Positions 53,452 through 64,000 of a stretch of 64,000 nt of DNA are shown here, piece by piece. Origin of the DNA: Paenibacillus agri. Its GTDB lineage: Bacteria > Bacillota > Bacilli > Paenibacillales > Paenibacillaceae. The stretch lies in the NCBI RefSeq assembly GCF_013359945.1, contig NZ_JABWCS010000205.1, positions 62,001 to 126,000 on the forward strand. Reading direction: 5' to 3'. Every line of letters begins with the position of its first letter. Positions within the stretch are counted from its first letter, which is position 1. The position numbers and the translations under genes are program-made. Below the pieces are notes generated by a model. The model had not been told where the DNA came from and searched no databases. It saw only the letters and a list, made by a program, of their open reading frames with translations.

Positions 53452-54606
53452 ATGCAATTTATTCTTTATCTGATGTTGATTTTGTTATTTACTAAGTTGG
53501 CCGGGGATTTTTCTGTAAGACTGGGACAACCAGCAGTACTGGGCAAGCTGATCATCGGGATTGTTCTAGGACCTGCAGTGCTAGGTTGGGTACAGGATGG
53601 GGAGTTCATTCATTATATGTCGGAGATCGGCGTGCTGTTGCTGATGTTTATAGCCGGTCTGGAGACGGATCTGGAGCAGCTCCGCAAGAACTGGAAATCG
53701 GCTTTTGCTGTGGCAGTGGGTGGGATCATATTACCCTTTGCAGGTGGCTTTGCTATAGGAGAATGGTTCGGTTTTGCTGACCATAATGCCTTGTTTATGG
53801 GAGTCATTTTGAGTGCGACCTCTGTGAGCATCTCTGTTCAGGTTTTGAAGGACATGAACAAGTTGAATTCGGGCGAAGGTTCGACGATACTTGGCGCTGC
53901 CGTAGTGGATGATATTCTGGTAGTGATTTTACTGGCCGTGTTGATGAGCTTTTTCGGTACAGGGGCGGAAGTGTCTATCGGACTTCTAATTGGTAAAAAG
54001 GTACTGTTTTTTGCCATCGCAATCATCGCGGGTGCCTTCCTGGTTCCAAGGCTAATGAAATGGCTTGCTCCACTTAGAGTTACTGAGGCTACGATTACTG
54101 CAGCGCTCGTGATCTGCTTTGGTTATGCGTACTTTGCTGAATTGCTCGGGATGGCCGGGATTATCGGCGCTTTTGCTGCTGGTATTGCGATTGCCCAGAC
54201 CTCATTCAAACATACGGTAGAGACCAAGATTGAGCCCATTGCATATTCAATTTTTGTACCGGTATTTTTTGTGAGTATCGGATTGAACGTAACCTTTGCT
54301 GGTGTAGGAGGACAGATTGGTTTTGTCGTGCTGCTTACTGTTGTCGCTATTCTGACCAAAATGCTGGGCGGAGGTCTTGGGGCGCGTTTGACCGGATTTA
54401 ACACCCGTTCCTCGGCAATTATCGGCGCAGGTATGATTTCAAGGGGTGAAGTTGCCTTGATTATAGCGGCTACTGGACTGCAAAGTGGGCTGCTGCATCC
54501 AGAGTATTTCACATCCGTAATTATTGTAGTGATTGTGACAACCCTTGTCACTCCACCGCTACTGAAATACATGTTCCGTGAGCCCGAGAAGGTGACAGGT
54601 GAGTAA
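53452..54606 (+). CDS. Kef-type cation:proton antiporter (CPA2)
   Basis: This 384-residue protein with about twelve membrane segments starts MQFILYLMLILLFTKLAGD. Family features include GQPAVLGKLIIGIVLGPAVLGW, LLLMFIAGLETDL, LSATSVSISVQVL, AAVVDDILVVILL (the Asp pair of the ion path) and MISRGEVALIIAATGL. It exchanges K+ or Na+ for protons and has no TrkA-N regulatory domain. ATG 53452 is preferred, 11 bases after AAGGAG; a GTG at 53440 would overlap that site. It is followed closely by a small membrane protein that could be co-transcribed. Confidence 0.9.
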   Translation: MQFILYLMLILLFTKLAGDFSVRLGQPAVLGKLIIGIVLGPAVLGWVQDGEFIHYMSEIGVLLLMFIAGLETDLEQLRKNWKSAFAVAVGGIILPFAGGFAIGEWFGFADHNALFMGVILSATSVSISVQVLKDMNKLNSGEGSTILGAAVVDDILVVILLAVLMSFFGTGAEVSIGLLIGKKVLFFAIAIIAGAFLVPRLMKWLAPLRVTEATITAALVICFGYAYFAELLGMAGIIGAFAAGIAIAQTSFKHTVETKIEPIAYSIFVPVFFVSIGLNVTFAGVGGQIGFVVLLTVVAILTKMLGGGLGARLTGFNTRSSAIIGAGMISRGEVALIIAATGLQSGLLHPEYFTSVIIVVIVTTLVTPPLLKYMFREPEKVTGE

Positions 54607-54672
54607 ACGTAACTGTGAATAATTGCATATAAATGTTATAATTAAGAAAACTTTGCAAAAGGAGCTGACGTT

Positions 54673-54861
54673 ATGTCCGATAATCACAACATACCGCCGC
54701 AGTCTCCACCAATGGACCCTTATGGAGCCAAAGCGAATTTTGATGTCAACGAAAAGAAATTGCATCTTGAAGGTCCTCCAGGGTTCATAAGACAAGTGAC
54801 GAACCTCCTAATCCTGGCGGGAATTATCGCGTTTATTGTTTTTGTAGTGAGAATTTTGTGA
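54673..54861 (+). CDS. Small tail-anchored membrane protein
   Basis: The 62 residues comprise a polar, Pro-rich N-terminal half (SDNHNIPPQSPPMDPYG) and one C-terminal membrane segment (about 41-61: NLLILAGIIAFIVFVVRIL). AAAGGAG precedes the ATG with suitable spacing. It is not recognised as a known family. It lies between the antiporter gene and a strong terminator, so it is either co-transcribed with the antiporter or separate. An accessory role is possible but unsupported. Confidence 0.65.
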   Translation: MSDNHNIPPQSPPMDPYGAKANFDVNEKKLHLEGPPGFIRQVTNLLILAGIIAFIVFVVRIL

Positions 54862-54882
54862 TGAAATCATCAACTGAATCTG

Positions 54883-54920
54883 AAGAGCGAACGGGTGTAT
54901 GCCCGTTCGCTCTTTGTTGT
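54883..54920. terminator. Terminator between the small membrane protein and the convergent chemoreceptor gene
   Basis: AAGAGCGAACGGG (54883-54895) pairs perfectly with CCCGTTCGCTCTT (54902-54914) around TGTATG. Confidence 0.88.
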
Positions 54921-54949
54921 TAAATGAATCTCTCGGTGCGATAACGTGC

Positions 54950-56635
54950 CTAAACCTTGAATCTGTCGATTTGACTATGTAACCGTTCAGCCATTTGGGA
55001 TAGAGATGAAGCAGAGGAGAAGATTTCTTCCATAGAGGCCAGTTGCTCCTCTGTTGAAGTGGAGATCTCTTGAATGCCTGATGCGGATTCATGAGCGATC
55101 GTAGATATAAATTCCATTAAACCGTTGACTTGTTCTGAACTTGCAGACATCTCTTCTGCAGCAGCAGCAACCTCTTGAATTTGAGACAATACTCTTTGTA
55201 CCGACTGATCGATATGTTCAAATGATGTGCCTGCCATATGTACCACAAGAATACCTTCATCCACTCCCTGTATGCTGGCTTCCATAGATTGTGCTGCGTC
55301 CTGTGTTTCCTGTTGTATAGTTGATATTAGTTCGGCAATCTGGCGTGAAGAATGGGAAGACTGTTCAGCTAGATTTCGAATTTGGCTTGCCACTACTGCA
55401 AATCCTCTGCCCTGTTCTCCTGCCCGTGCAGCTTCAATTGAAGCGTTTAATGCGAGCAAGTTTGTTTGTGCGGCGATACCGGTAATCATTTTAACAATTT
55501 CCCCAATGTCTTGGGATCTCTTCTCCAACCCATGAATCACGTTTGATAGATTTTTGATGGTTTGGTGGATGGAGCTCATCTGATCCATCACCCGCTGGAT
55601 GACCTGGCTGCCTTCAAACGATTTTTCTGCGGCATCAGAGGCAGAGGAGGAGACATTTTGCGCATTGGCAGCAATATGCTGTGCGCCTGAGGACATTTCA
55701 TTGACGGCTAGTACACTTTCTCTGACACTATGAGTCTGTTTGTTGGATCCGGTGGCCACTTCTTCTATGAAGGTAGCAATTTGTTCTGTCGCTACGTTGG
55801 TCTGTTGAGCGCTTGCTGTCAATTCTTCCGAAGCAGCGGCTAAATGCTCGGCGCTGGTAGTGGTCTGGGCAATCAGTTCCCGAAGGTTCGTTACCATTTG
55901 ATTGAAGGATTTAGTTAAATCACCGACCTCATCCCGGTTCTTCGTCTCGATGGCTTTCATAGTCAGGTTGCCCGAAGCAATTTCTTTGGCAGCGTTAGCT
56001 ATAGAAACAATGGGTTTGGAAATGATTCTGGAGATAAAGATTCCGACAAGAATAGCCAGAAGGAAGGCTGCGATACTAATAATCATAATTGCCCTTTTGA
56101 TTGAGGCAACCATCGCCGAATTGTTTTGAGATCCCTCATCAACCAGCTTCTGCTGTCTGTCAGCGATAGTGTTTGCAAGCTCCTGCATATCCCGACCAAT
56201 CTGAAGTACATCAGCAGAGGATTTTATTCCAGCTTCTTTATTTGAGTCTATTAATGCAGCAACCTTGGTAGCATCTGCGTTGAATTGTTGATTCAGTTCC
56301 TGCAATTTTTTGATGTCGTTTTTATCGATATCCCGCCGTACCATACTTAAAGTGGCGGTCGCTAGTTCTGACATTTTCCCATTCACATCATGCAGCTTAT
56401 CAAGCTGCTCTTTGTCCTGGTTAAGCATATAATCGCGTAAACTGCTCATTTGCTGTATAGAGTCTGCTCGGATATCTTTGGAATTAGCTAAAATCTTCTC
56501 TCGCCTGCTAACCAGATCGGTGTACGATTCATCAATCTCCTGTAAATAGTAAAAAGATATGAAACTGATAAATCCTAAAAAAATTGCAATAATTAAAAAA
56601 CCAGTTAATATTTTGTTGCTGATACTAAACTTCAT
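54950..56635 (-). CDS. Methyl-accepting chemotaxis protein
   Basis: This 561-residue receptor has TM1 (about 8-29), a periplasm-side four-helix-bundle-type sensor (about 30-185), TM2 (about 187-206), a HAMP domain (about 207-260: [19 protein letters not shown]) and the cytosolic signalling domain. Its hairpin tip reads [30 protein letters not shown]. Glu/Gln pairs for methylation flank it. It signals to CheA/CheW, and the ligand is unknown. AAAAGGGG precedes the ATG. It is on the same strand as motB-motA but separated from them by 269 bases, which hold only the terminator at 56828 and AT-rich sequence. Confidence 0.93.
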   Translation of the reverse strand: MKFSISNKILTGFLIIAIFLGFISFISFYYLQEIDESYTDLVSRREKILANSKDIRADSIQQMSSLRDYMLNQDKEQLDKLHDVNGKMSELATATLSMVRRDIDKNDIKKLQELNQQFNADATKVAALIDSNKEAGIKSSADVLQIGRDMQELANTIADRQQKLVDEGSQNNSAMVASIKRAIMIISIAAFLLAILVGIFISRIISKPIVSIANAAKEIASGNLTMKAIETKNRDEVGDLTKSFNQMVTNLRELIAQTTTSAEHLAAASEELTASAQQTNVATEQIATFIEEVATGSNKQTHSVRESVLAVNEMSSGAQHIAANAQNVSSSASDAAEKSFEGSQVIQRVMDQMSSIHQTIKNLSNVIHGLEKRSQDIGEIVKMITGIAAQTNLLALNASIEAARAGEQGRGFAVVASQIRNLAEQSSHSSRQIAELISTIQQETQDAAQSMEASIQGVDEGILVVHMAGTSFEHIDQSVQRVLSQIQEVAAAAEEMSASSEQVNGLMEFISTIAHESASGIQEISTSTEEQLASMEEIFSSASSLSQMAERLHSQIDRFKV

Positions 56636-56827
56636 AAGTCATCCCCTTTTGAAATCAACTATTCCTCACAATTCGACAATAACACGATTTTCCATTCTTG
56701 AAAAGTCGATTTATTAGGTTGTTATCGGAAATTATGAATGAGTTTAGATAGGGGTGATAATTCGCATTAGTGAAAAATTAGATCTTTATGCTCATAAAAA
56801 TAGATGGGGTTGCTAATTAAGTATGAG

Positions 56828-56867
56828 AAAAGCTCCCGGCCGTTTAATAGGCGGCGCGGGAGCTTTT
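56828..56867 (-). terminator. Terminator of motA-motB
   Basis: AAAAGCTCCCG (56828-56838) pairs with CGGGAGCTTTT (56857-56867). On the minus strand the stem runs into TTTT. Confidence 0.8.
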
Positions 56868-56904
56868 GTTACTTTCGTATATATACTATACCTGCATAAG
56901 TCCG

Positions 56905-57765
56905 TTATTTGCCCTGAAGCTGGCGCAGCACGATAATCTCTACGCGGCGGTTCTTCTGCCGTCCGGCTTCGGTAGAATTGTCGGACGCCGGGCGCGTATC
57001 GCCATAACCCGCGTATTGGAATGTACTCGGCGTTAGCCCTTCTTTGTCCACAAAGTAACGCAGGACAGAAAGGGCCCGGGCCCCGGACAACTCCCAGTTG
57101 TCGCTATAACGGGATAGCTTAGAGAGTGGCATGTTGTCGGTGTGGCCTTCAATGCTTATAGTAGCACCGATTCCGTGGAACAGACCTGACAGCTGCTTCA
57201 ACGCAGGAAGGGCAGGGGCCTTAAGCGCCGCGTTGCCAGGATCGAATAGAAAACGGTCACTGAGTGTGATCGCGATGCCTTGCGGCTTATCAGCTACAAA
57301 GATCTGGTCGCCCAGATTATTGTCCTTTACATATTTGGTGATCACGCCCATCAGTTCGGCAAGCCGGGCTTCCTGCTCGCGAAAAGCCAGCTCTCGATCT
57401 GAAGGTTTCAAGTTGTCCGACTTCGTTGGGGAAGGTCCTTCGCTGGACTCGGCTCCGCCTGCGTCCTGCCCTTTTCCCGGTTCCGGACTACCTGGTTGCG
57501 ACTGCCGGCCTGGGCTGGTGCCGTTTAATCCTTTTTGCCCATCCAGAAGACCGTTACCTCCGCCTGGTAAGGCACTCCCGTTCTTGAAGGTTTGGGATAA
57601 CGAGCCAGTGACGACATTATACTTCTCCGTGTCCAGGCTGCTCATTGCATAAAGAACAACGAAAAAAATAAGCAGTAGCGTAATAAGGTCTGCGTAAGTG
57701 ATCATCCAGCGGTCACGGCTGTCCTGTTCGGTTCCTCTCTGTTTTCGGCGATTTCGCTGTCTCAT
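56905..57765 (-). CDS. motB: Flagellar stator protein MotB-like
   Basis: This 286-residue protein has a basic N-tail, then a single TM (about 21-43) with the ion-binding Asp26 in MITYADLITLLLIFFVVLYAM. A Gly/Pro/Ser-rich linker (about 70-120) leads to the OmpA-like peptidoglycan-binding domain (about 150-280: ISIEGHTDNMPLSKLS, NRRVEIIVLR). With MotA it forms the ion-driven stator. YADLITLLL resembles sodium-type MotS more than MotB, so the coupling ion is uncertain. It overlaps motA by 4 bases. Confidence 0.9.
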   Translation of the reverse strand: MRQRNRRKQRGTEQDSRDRWMITYADLITLLLIFFVVLYAMSSLDTEKYNVVTGSLSQTFKNGSALPGGGNGLLDGQKGLNGTSPGRQSQPGSPEPGKGQDAGGAESSEGPSPTKSDNLKPSDRELAFREQEARLAELMGVITKYVKDNNLGDQIFVADKPQGIAITLSDRFLFDPGNAALKAPALPALKQLSGLFHGIGATISIEGHTDNMPLSKLSRYSDNWELSGARALSVLRYFVDKEGLTPSTFQYAGYGDTRPASDNSTEAGRQKNRRVEIIVLRQLQGK

Positions 57766-58550
57766 GAATGGCCTCTTGAGCGGATAGACTCAGCGGGAGC
57801 TGGAGCCGAATCATTAATGAAAGAATTCATCTTCTTGCGCACCAGTTGCTGATGTTCCCCGTTACGAAGTGCGAGGATACCGACGAGCAGCATTTCCATA
57901 ACATGCAGCTGCTCCTGGCTGCGGGATTTGATTTTGGACGCAATGGGTAAAAAAATAAGATTGGCGCTGGCAACCCCATACAGCGTTGCCGTAAAGGCGA
58001 CCGCGATGGAGGGACCTAGGCTTGAAGGATCAGTTAGACTTCCTAGTACGTGAATCAAACCCATCACCGTACCGATGATGCCCATAGTAGGCGCATAGCC
58101 TCCGGCTGCCTCAAAAATCTTGGCATAGCTTTCATGTTTGGCTTCCAGAGCGTCCATCTCCAGCTCCAGGATTTGCCGGACCTGCTCAGGGTCGGTACCG
58201 TCGATCATGAGTTGCAGGCCTTCGCGGGTGAAGGGGTCAGGATGCTCCTCTGCCCTTTTCTCCAGAGCAAGAACCCCGTTGCGCCGCGTAATCGCTGCCA
58301 TTGCAATGATTTCTTCGGCTTTTTCTTCAGTGTTTCCGGCGTTTTTGCCAAAAGCCAGCGACAGCGCTGCAGGAAGGGTGCGCAATCTGGATGCCGGAAA
58401 GCTGATCAGTATAGCTGCAAACGTTCCTCCAAACACAATGAGGGCGGCATTCGGCTGTAGCAGGCCGGTGAGGCTTCCGCCTTCCCAGAAGAAGCCGCCG
58501 ATCATGGCCGCGAGTCCGGCTACAATACCGATTATTGATGTAATATCCAT
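57762..58550 (-). CDS. motA: Flagellar stator protein MotA-like
   Basis: This 262-residue protein has four TMs (about 3-22, 32-52, 145-170, 180-205) and a cytosolic loop between TM2 and TM3 carrying the charged residues that touch FliG (FTREGLQLMIDGTDPEQVRQILELEMDA). The Pro and Gly positions of TM3 (GGYAPTMGIIGTVMGLIHVL) match MotA/MotP. AAGGAG lies upstream of the ATG. The pair could be MotPS rather than MotAB; sequence by eye does not settle this. It is transcribed away from uvrB. Confidence 0.9.
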   Translation of the reverse strand: MDITSIIGIVAGLAAMIGGFFWEGGSLTGLLQPNAALIVFGGTFAAILISFPASRLRTLPAALSLAFGKNAGNTEEKAEEIIAMAAITRRNGVLALEKRAEEHPDPFTREGLQLMIDGTDPEQVRQILELEMDALEAKHESYAKIFEAAGGYAPTMGIIGTVMGLIHVLGSLTDPSSLGPSIAVAFTATLYGVASANLIFLPIASKIKSRSQEQLHVMEMLLVGILALRNGEHQQLVRKKMNSFINDSAPAPAESIRSRGHS

Positions 58551-58584
58551 GCTGCATGCTCCTTAAATTTCTATATATTATGGT

Positions 58585-58631
58585 TTGCAACGTTACCGTC
58601 AACACTGTATAATGAACGGGAACAAGTATTC
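58585..58631 (+). promoter_or_regulatory. uvrB promoter with LexA-like box
   Basis: TTGCAA (58585-58590) and TATAAT (58608-58613) are 17 bases apart. GAAC-AAGT-ATTC at 58620-58631 differs at one base from the GAAC-N4-GTTC core of Gram-positive SOS boxes and lies over the expected transcription start. The leader to the uvrB ATG is about 110 bases. Confidence 0.6.
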
Positions 58632-58727
58632 TTATCTTCCAAATTTTATCACCATCGTATGAAGAGCTTATTTTCAGATAACAATAATATATTAATATAT
58701 TTTAGTCGATAGAGGGGAGACGGGCAA

Positions 58728-60719
58728 ATGAGTGATATTGTCCTCAGCACGAAGACTTTTGAACTGGAGTCCGAATATACACCCCAGGGCGATCAGCCTC
58801 ATGCCATAGAGGAATTAGTAGAAGGCATCCGGCAGGGCAAGAGGCACCAGACGCTGCTGGGAGCGACAGGAACGGGAAAGACCTTTACCATCGCACAAAT
58901 GATTTCGAAGCTTAACCGCCCCACACTGGTGATCGCACATAATAAGACATTGGCTGCACAGCTTGCGAGTGAGTTTAAGGAGTTCTTTCCTAGTAACTCG
59001 GTAGACTATTTTGTCAGCTACTACGATTACTATCAGCCTGAAGCCTATATTCCTTCCTCCGATACCTACATTGAGAAAGATTCCAGCATAAACGAAGAGA
59101 TAGATAAGCTGCGTCACTCGGCGACCAGTTCTTTGTTCGAACGTCGTGATGTAATTATCGTGGCGAGTGTGTCGTGTATCTATGGCCTCGGCTCGCCGCA
59201 GGAATACGGTGGGTTGCTGCTATCGCTGCGGGTTGGCATGGAGAAGCCGCGAAACCAGATTCTGAGCCGGCTTGTGGATATTCAGTATCAGCGTAATGAT
59301 ATGAATTTTGTACGCGGCACCTTCCGTGTGCGGGGCGATGTCATCGAGATCTTCCCGGCGTCGCAAGGGGAGCATGCCATCCGTGTCGAATTGTTCGGCG
59401 ATGAGATCGAGCGTATCACAGAGATTGATGTACTGACAGGTGAACTGATCGGTGAGCGCGATCATGTCGCTATTTTTCCGGCATCTCACTTTGTAACGAA
59501 GGAAGAGACTATGAGGGTGGCGCTCGTCAATATTGAGCGTGAACTGGAAGAGCGGCTGACTGTGCTGCGCGATGCAGGTAAGCTCTTGGAAGCACAGCGG
59601 TTAGAGCAGCGTACACGCTATGATATCGAGATGATGAAGGAAGTGGGCTTCTGCTCCGGGATCGAGAACTATTCTGGTCCGCTTACCTTCCGGGAACGGG
59701 GGGCGACCCCCTATACTCTATTGGATTATTTTCCGGATGACATGCTTATTGTCATAGATGAATCGCATGTGACGCTGCCACAAATCCGGGCGATGTACAA
59801 TGGTGACCAAGCGCGCAAGAACGTTCTCGTAGACCACGGGTTCCGTTTGCCGTCTGCGCTTGATAACCGTCCGCTCAAATTTGAGGAGTTCGAGGGCAAG
59901 GCAAGCCAGCTTGTATATGTGTCGGCTACACCGGGACCGTATGAAAAGGAGCATTGCCCAACAATGGTGCAGCAGATTATCCGGCCTACAGGCCTGCTGG
60001 ACCCTATTATTGAGGTTCGTCCAACCGAGGGTCAGATCGACGATCTGATCAGCGAGATTCACGATCGTATCGCCAAGGATGAACGGGTGCTCGTCACTAC
60101 TCTCACTAAGAAAATGTCGGAGGATCTGACCGATTATCTTAAAGAAATCGGAATCAAGGTCCGCTATATGCACTCTGATATCAAAACCTTGGAGCGGATG
60201 GCCATTCTACGCGATCTCCGTCTGGGTACGTTCCATGTGCTCGTGGGGATTAACTTGCTGAGAGAAGGTCTGGACTTACCAGAAGTATCATTGGTTGCCA
60301 TTCTCGATGCCGACAAGGAAGGGTTCCTTCGTTCGGAGCGGTCGCTCATTCAGACCATTGGTCGCGCCGCGCGGAACTCCGAAGGACGGGTACTGATGTA
60401 CGGTGACCGAATCACGGACTCTATGGATAAGGCAATTAGTGAGACCCAGCGCCGTCGTTCCATTCAGATCGCTTATAATGAGCAACATGGTATTACACCA
60501 ACAACGATCCATAAGCGGGTACGTGATGTCATCGAAGCAACGAAGGTTGCAGAATCGAAGGCTGACTATCTGACCGGAGCGGGTAGCAAGATGAACAAGA
60601 AAGAGCGTCAGTCTCTAATGCAGCGTCTCGAAGCCGAGATGAAGGATGCGGCCAAGAACCTACAGTTCGAACGTGCCGCAGAGCTTCGTGATGCCTTGTT
60701 GGAGCTGCGTGCCGAGTAG
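58728..60719 (+). CDS. uvrB: Excinuclease ABC subunit B
   Basis: UvrB verifies DNA damage and recruits UvrC in nucleotide excision repair. The 663 residues include Walker A GATGTGKT (45-52), the beta-hairpin region [12 protein letters not shown] (about 93-104), helicase motifs ([41 protein letters not shown]) and the C-terminal UVR coiled coil (about 625-660: [24 protein letters not shown]). GAGGGGAG lies upstream of the ATG. It is followed by its own terminator, so uvrA has a separate signal or is partly read through. Confidence 0.97.
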   Translation: MSDIVLSTKTFELESEYTPQGDQPHAIEELVEGIRQGKRHQTLLGATGTGKTFTIAQMISKLNRPTLVIAHNKTLAAQLASEFKEFFPSNSVDYFVSYYDYYQPEAYIPSSDTYIEKDSSINEEIDKLRHSATSSLFERRDVIIVASVSCIYGLGSPQEYGGLLLSLRVGMEKPRNQILSRLVDIQYQRNDMNFVRGTFRVRGDVIEIFPASQGEHAIRVELFGDEIERITEIDVLTGELIGERDHVAIFPASHFVTKEETMRVALVNIERELEERLTVLRDAGKLLEAQRLEQRTRYDIEMMKEVGFCSGIENYSGPLTFRERGATPYTLLDYFPDDMLIVIDESHVTLPQIRAMYNGDQARKNVLVDHGFRLPSALDNRPLKFEEFEGKASQLVYVSATPGPYEKEHCPTMVQQIIRPTGLLDPIIEVRPTEGQIDDLISEIHDRIAKDERVLVTTLTKKMSEDLTDYLKEIGIKVRYMHSDIKTLERMAILRDLRLGTFHVLVGINLLREGLDLPEVSLVAILDADKEGFLRSERSLIQTIGRAARNSEGRVLMYGDRITDSMDKAISETQRRRSIQIAYNEQHGITPTTIHKRVRDVIEATKVAESKADYLTGAGSKMNKKERQSLMQRLEAEMKDAAKNLQFERAAELRDALLELRAE

Positions 60720-60761
60720 TGGTGTAAAGTCGCTCTTTTTTACGATAAAAGAATATTATTT

Positions 60762-60790
60762 GAACGGTGCTATCCCAGGCCGTTCTTTTT
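60762..60790 (+). terminator. Terminator after uvrB
   Basis: GAACGG (60762-60767) pairs with CCGTTC (60780-60785), followed by TTTTT. Confidence 0.6.
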
Positions 60791-60941
60791 AGATCATTCC
60801 TCTGTACGGCTTTCAGTTCAGTCGATCCATTCCGCACAATCCCACCCATCACTACAGTTTCTTGAGCGATATCCTGAGAGTTTTAGCTGTTCGGGTCTAG
60901 CCGGAAGGTTAAGTGGGGTGGGTGAACTCTAGGAGGTTATA

Positions 60942-63818
60942 GTGTTGGCGAACGAAAATATTGTAATTAAAGGCGCTAGGGCGCACAATCTTAAAAATAT
61001 AGACGTGACGATCCCCCGTGACCGCTTCGTCGTGCTGACGGGACTTAGTGGTTCCGGCAAATCGTCGCTGGCGTTCGACACGATTTATGCTGAAGGGCAG
61101 CGACGTTACGTTGAATCGCTGTCGGCCTACGCACGCCAGTTTCTGGGACAAATGGAGAAGCCAGATGTAGACTCCATCGATGGATTGTCGCCAGCAATCT
61201 CCATCGACCAGAAGACCACTAGCCGCAACCCTCGTTCCACGGTAGGGACGGTCACAGAAATCTATGATTACCTGCGGCTTTTGTTCGCACGTATCGGTCA
61301 TCCGCATTGCCCGGACCATGGTATTGAAATCACTTCGCAGACAGTTGAACAGATGGTGGATCGTATTATGCAGTATCCAGAACGGACACGTCTGCAGATA
61401 CTGGCTCCTGTGATTTCAGGACGTAAGGGAGAGCATAAAGGTCTTTTCACGGATATTTCCAAGCAAGGCTTTGTTCGCGTGCGCGTGGATGGTGAATTGC
61501 GTGATGTGAGCGAGGATATCGAGCTGGAGAAGAACAAGAAGCATACCATCGAAGTAGTTGTGGACCGGATTGTCATCAAGGAAGATATCGAGACCCGGCT
61601 GACAGATTCCATTGAGACTGCGCTGAAGTTGTCGGGCGGCAAAATCCTCGTTGATATTATTGACCAGGAAGAGTTGCTGTTCAGCTCCAACTTCGCATGC
61701 CCAGTCTGTGGATTTAGTATCGAAGAATTGGCGCCGCGGATGTTCTCTTTCAACAGCCCGTTTGGAGCTTGCGGTGAGTGCGATGGTCTTGGTGTGAAAA
61801 TGGTGGTCGATCCTGATCTGTTGATTCCAGATACGGGGAAATCTATTGAAGACGGGGCCTTCCTGGCCTGGACCGGAAGTACCTCCAATTACTACCCGCA
61901 ATTTTTGAAGTCTGTCTGTGAGCATTTTAATATTCCGCAAGACATACCGGTAAGCGAACTAACACCGGATCATATGGATAAGCTGTTGAACGGCACCGGT
62001 AGTGAGAAGATACGCTTCCGTTACGAGAATGATTTTGGGCAAAAGAAAGATGCTTTGGTTGCCTTTGAAGGTATCATTCCCAATCTGGAGCGTCGCTACC
62101 GCGAGACGGCTTCGGACGGGATCCGTGAGTTCATCGAAGGGTTTATGAGCGCGAAGCCTTGTCATGTCTGCAAAGGTAAACGCCTCAAGAGAGAGATTCT
62201 GGCAGTGACGATCAATGATCGCAATATTGCTGATGTTACGGATCTTTCTATTGGTGATTGCGAGCATTTCTTTGAACATGTTGTTCTTTCTGAGAAAGAG
62301 CAAGCGATTGCCAACTTGATTCTCAAAGAAATCAGCAGCCGTCTCGGCTTTTTGGTAAACGTAGGCCTGGATTACCTGACACTCAGCCGGGCAGCAGGCT
62401 CCTTGTCCGGAGGGGAAGCACAGCGTATCCGGCTGGCGACTCAGATTGGCTCCAGCCTCATGGGCGTACTGTATATTCTGGATGAGCCGAGTATTGGGTT
62501 GCACCAGCGTGATAATGATCGTTTGATTTCTACCCTTGCGCATATGCGTGATCTTGGCAACACCTTGATTGTGGTAGAGCATGATGAGGACACGATGATG
62601 GCTGCCGATTATATCATTGATATCGGCCCAGGTGCAGGGATTCATGGAGGACAAGTCATTGCTCAGGGTACGCCGGAAGAGATTATGAAGGACCCTAATT
62701 CCTTGACGGGAGAATATTTAAGCGGTCGGAAATTTATCCCTGTCACCTCCAAGCGTCGTCCGACGGATGATCGTTGGCTGGAGATCCGTGGTGCTAAAGA
62801 GAATAATCTGAAGAACGTCAATGTTAAAATCCCACTTGGTGTCTTTACGGCTGTAACAGGCGTATCGGGGTCCGGCAAGTCTTCGTTGGTCAATGAGATT
62901 TTGTATAAGAGTCTCGCTCGCCATCTGAACAAAGCAGTGAAGGTTCGTCCGGGACTGCACAAGGAGATCAGAGGGCTTGAGAATCTGGACAAGGTGATTG
63001 AAATTGACCAGTCGCCAATCGGACGGACTCCGCGTTCTAATCCGGCCACGTATACCGGCGTGTTCGATGACATTCGTGATCTGTTCGCCAAGACTAATGA
63101 GGCTAAAGTACGTGGCTTCCAGAAGGGACGTTTCAGCTTCAACGTCAAGGGTGGGCGTTGCGAGGCCTGCCGTGGGGACGGAATCATCAAGATCGAGATG
63201 CACTTCCTGCCTGACGTCTATGTGCCTTGTGAGGTCTGCAAAGGCAAGCGATATAATCGTGAGACTCTGGAAGTAAAATATAAAGGCAAAAATATTTCCG
63301 ATGTGCTTGAAATGACTGTGGAGGATGCGACGGAATTCTTCGTTAACATTCCGCGTATTCACCGTAAAATGCAGACGTTGCTTGATGTTGGTCTCGGGTA
63401 CATCAAGATTGGCCAGCCGGGAACGACACTGTCCGGCGGGGAAGCACAGCGTGTGAAGCTGGCTTCTGAATTGTACCGCCGCAGCACAGGCAAGACTCTG
63501 TATATCCTGGACGAGCCTACTACCGGGTTGCATGTGGATGACATCGGCCGCCTGCTGGAAGTGCTACACCGCCTTGTAGACTCCGGAGAATCTGTGCTGG
63601 TCATTGAGCATAATCTGGATGTCATCAAGACCGCCGATTATCTGATCGATATGGGACCAGAAGGCGGCAGCGGTGGAGGAACAGTGCTGGCTACAGGCAC
63701 ACCAGAGAAGTTGATTACTGTTGAGGCATCCTACACGGGCAGATACCTGAAGCCCATCCTGCTCCGGGACACGGAACGGACCGAAGCTCTGCGATTGGAG
63801 ACATCGGATATTAGCTAG
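60942..63818 (+). CDS. uvrA: Excinuclease ABC subunit A
   Basis: UvrA is the damage-sensing ATPase that loads UvrB. The 958 residues hold two ABC modules: Walker A GLSGSGKS at 34-41 and GVSGSGKS near 640-647, with signatures LSGGEAQRI and [11 protein letters not shown]. Zinc modules include [19 protein letters not shown] and [10 protein letters not shown]. The start is GTG 60942, 5 bases after AGGAGG; TTG 60945 has better spacing (8) and could be used. Its length matches the family. Antisense frames across it are shadows. Confidence 0.97.
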   Translation: MLANENIVIKGARAHNLKNIDVTIPRDRFVVLTGLSGSGKSSLAFDTIYAEGQRRYVESLSAYARQFLGQMEKPDVDSIDGLSPAISIDQKTTSRNPRSTVGTVTEIYDYLRLLFARIGHPHCPDHGIEITSQTVEQMVDRIMQYPERTRLQILAPVISGRKGEHKGLFTDISKQGFVRVRVDGELRDVSEDIELEKNKKHTIEVVVDRIVIKEDIETRLTDSIETALKLSGGKILVDIIDQEELLFSSNFACPVCGFSIEELAPRMFSFNSPFGACGECDGLGVKMVVDPDLLIPDTGKSIEDGAFLAWTGSTSNYYPQFLKSVCEHFNIPQDIPVSELTPDHMDKLLNGTGSEKIRFRYENDFGQKKDALVAFEGIIPNLERRYRETASDGIREFIEGFMSAKPCHVCKGKRLKREILAVTINDRNIADVTDLSIGDCEHFFEHVVLSEKEQAIANLILKEISSRLGFLVNVGLDYLTLSRAAGSLSGGEAQRIRLATQIGSSLMGVLYILDEPSIGLHQRDNDRLISTLAHMRDLGNTLIVVEHDEDTMMAADYIIDIGPGAGIHGGQVIAQGTPEEIMKDPNSLTGEYLSGRKFIPVTSKRRPTDDRWLEIRGAKENNLKNVNVKIPLGVFTAVTGVSGSGKSSLVNEILYKSLARHLNKAVKVRPGLHKEIRGLENLDKVIEIDQSPIGRTPRSNPATYTGVFDDIRDLFAKTNEAKVRGFQKGRFSFNVKGGRCEACRGDGIIKIEMHFLPDVYVPCEVCKGKRYNRETLEVKYKGKNISDVLEMTVEDATEFFVNIPRIHRKMQTLLDVGLGYIKIGQPGTTLSGGEAQRVKLASELYRRSTGKTLYILDEPTTGLHVDDIGRLLEVLHRLVDSGESVLVIEHNLDVIKTADYLIDMGPEGGSGGGTVLATGTPEKLITVEASYTGRYLKPILLRDTERTEALRLETSDIS

Positions 63819-63837
63819 AGGATGTATATTAAGTAGA

Positions 63838-63864
63838 GGGCCACGCGATAGCGTGGCTCTTTTT
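63838..63864 (+). terminator. Terminator after uvrA
   Basis: GCCACGC (63840-63846) pairs with GCGTGGC (63851-63857) around GATA, followed by TCTTTTT. The last 135 bases of the window show no gene. Confidence 0.85.
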
Positions 63865-64000
63865 ACATAGCCAAAAGAAGGGTAAGCTTATACAAGCTGA
63901 ACAAAAAAAGTAAAAGCAAGCGAGATGGCACAGAGGGGAGAGTTTGGGATCATCCCTTTTTGTAAATGATGAAAATCATCTCTTTTAAGTGAAAAATGGA

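Overview
The window looks like a chromosomal segment of a low-to-mid GC Bacillota, most likely a Paenibacillus or close relative. This is an inference from gene content and order: long-form hpf, secA, prfB with its programmed frameshift, a YitT-type gene, ftsE-ftsX, a ctpB-type protease, a MinJ-like PDZ protein, uvrB and uvrA occur in the relative order known from Bacillus subtilis. S-layer-homology domains, BlaI/M56 regulators and TTG/GTG starts behind strong AGGAGG sites fit the same group. No rRNA, tRNA, CRISPR array or transposase was seen.

Region 1 (1-13285) is a clearly AT-rich surface-glycan island lying where B. subtilis carries the end of its flagellin/fliD region, just upstream of hpf. 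It holds glycosyltransferases, a compact acyl-synthesis module (two KAS III-like synthases, one acyl carrier protein, one FabG-like reductase), two tandem NeuD-like acyltransferases, and two large glycosyltransferase-methyltransferase-TPR fusions flanking a SunS-like glycosyltransferase. Several genes between them are decayed or frameshifted (6932-8286, 12943-13285). The best overall reading is a pathway that builds and attaches an acylated sugar, perhaps on flagellin or another surface polymer.

Region 2 (13286-21581) is housekeeping: a cold-shock protein, an SLH-domain surface protein, hpf, secA, prfB and a YitT-family membrane protein. Region 3 (21582-30380) is an arginine biosynthesis block, argC-J-B-D-F and then argG-argH, all on the plus strand. 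A covarying hairpin repeat of about 107 bp occurs twice, before prfB and before argG.

Region 4 (30381-40255) is mostly cell-envelope and division functions: an esterase, an IseA-like autolysin inhibitor, a CBS-domain protein, a VanW-family protein, ftsE-ftsX, an M23/EnvC-like hydrolase, a CtpB-like protease and a MinJ-like protein. Region 5 (40256-41095) has no gene. It carries four 22-bp palindromes and an exact 8 x 38 bp tandem array with an A-B-C higher order.

Region 6 (41096-46811) is a NarL-type two-component system divergent from an ABC exporter operon, with a dyad in the shared control region. Region 7 (46812-53392) is a BlaI repressor with textbook operators followed by a duplicated set of M56 (BlaR1/MecR1-like) sensors, one of which survives only as its extracellular part. 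All three sensor-type genes carry an AGGAGG-N6-ATG at the same position. Region 8 (53393-64000) holds a Kef-type antiporter, a small membrane protein, a chemoreceptor, a motA-motB pair, and uvrB and uvrA behind a promoter with a LexA-like box.
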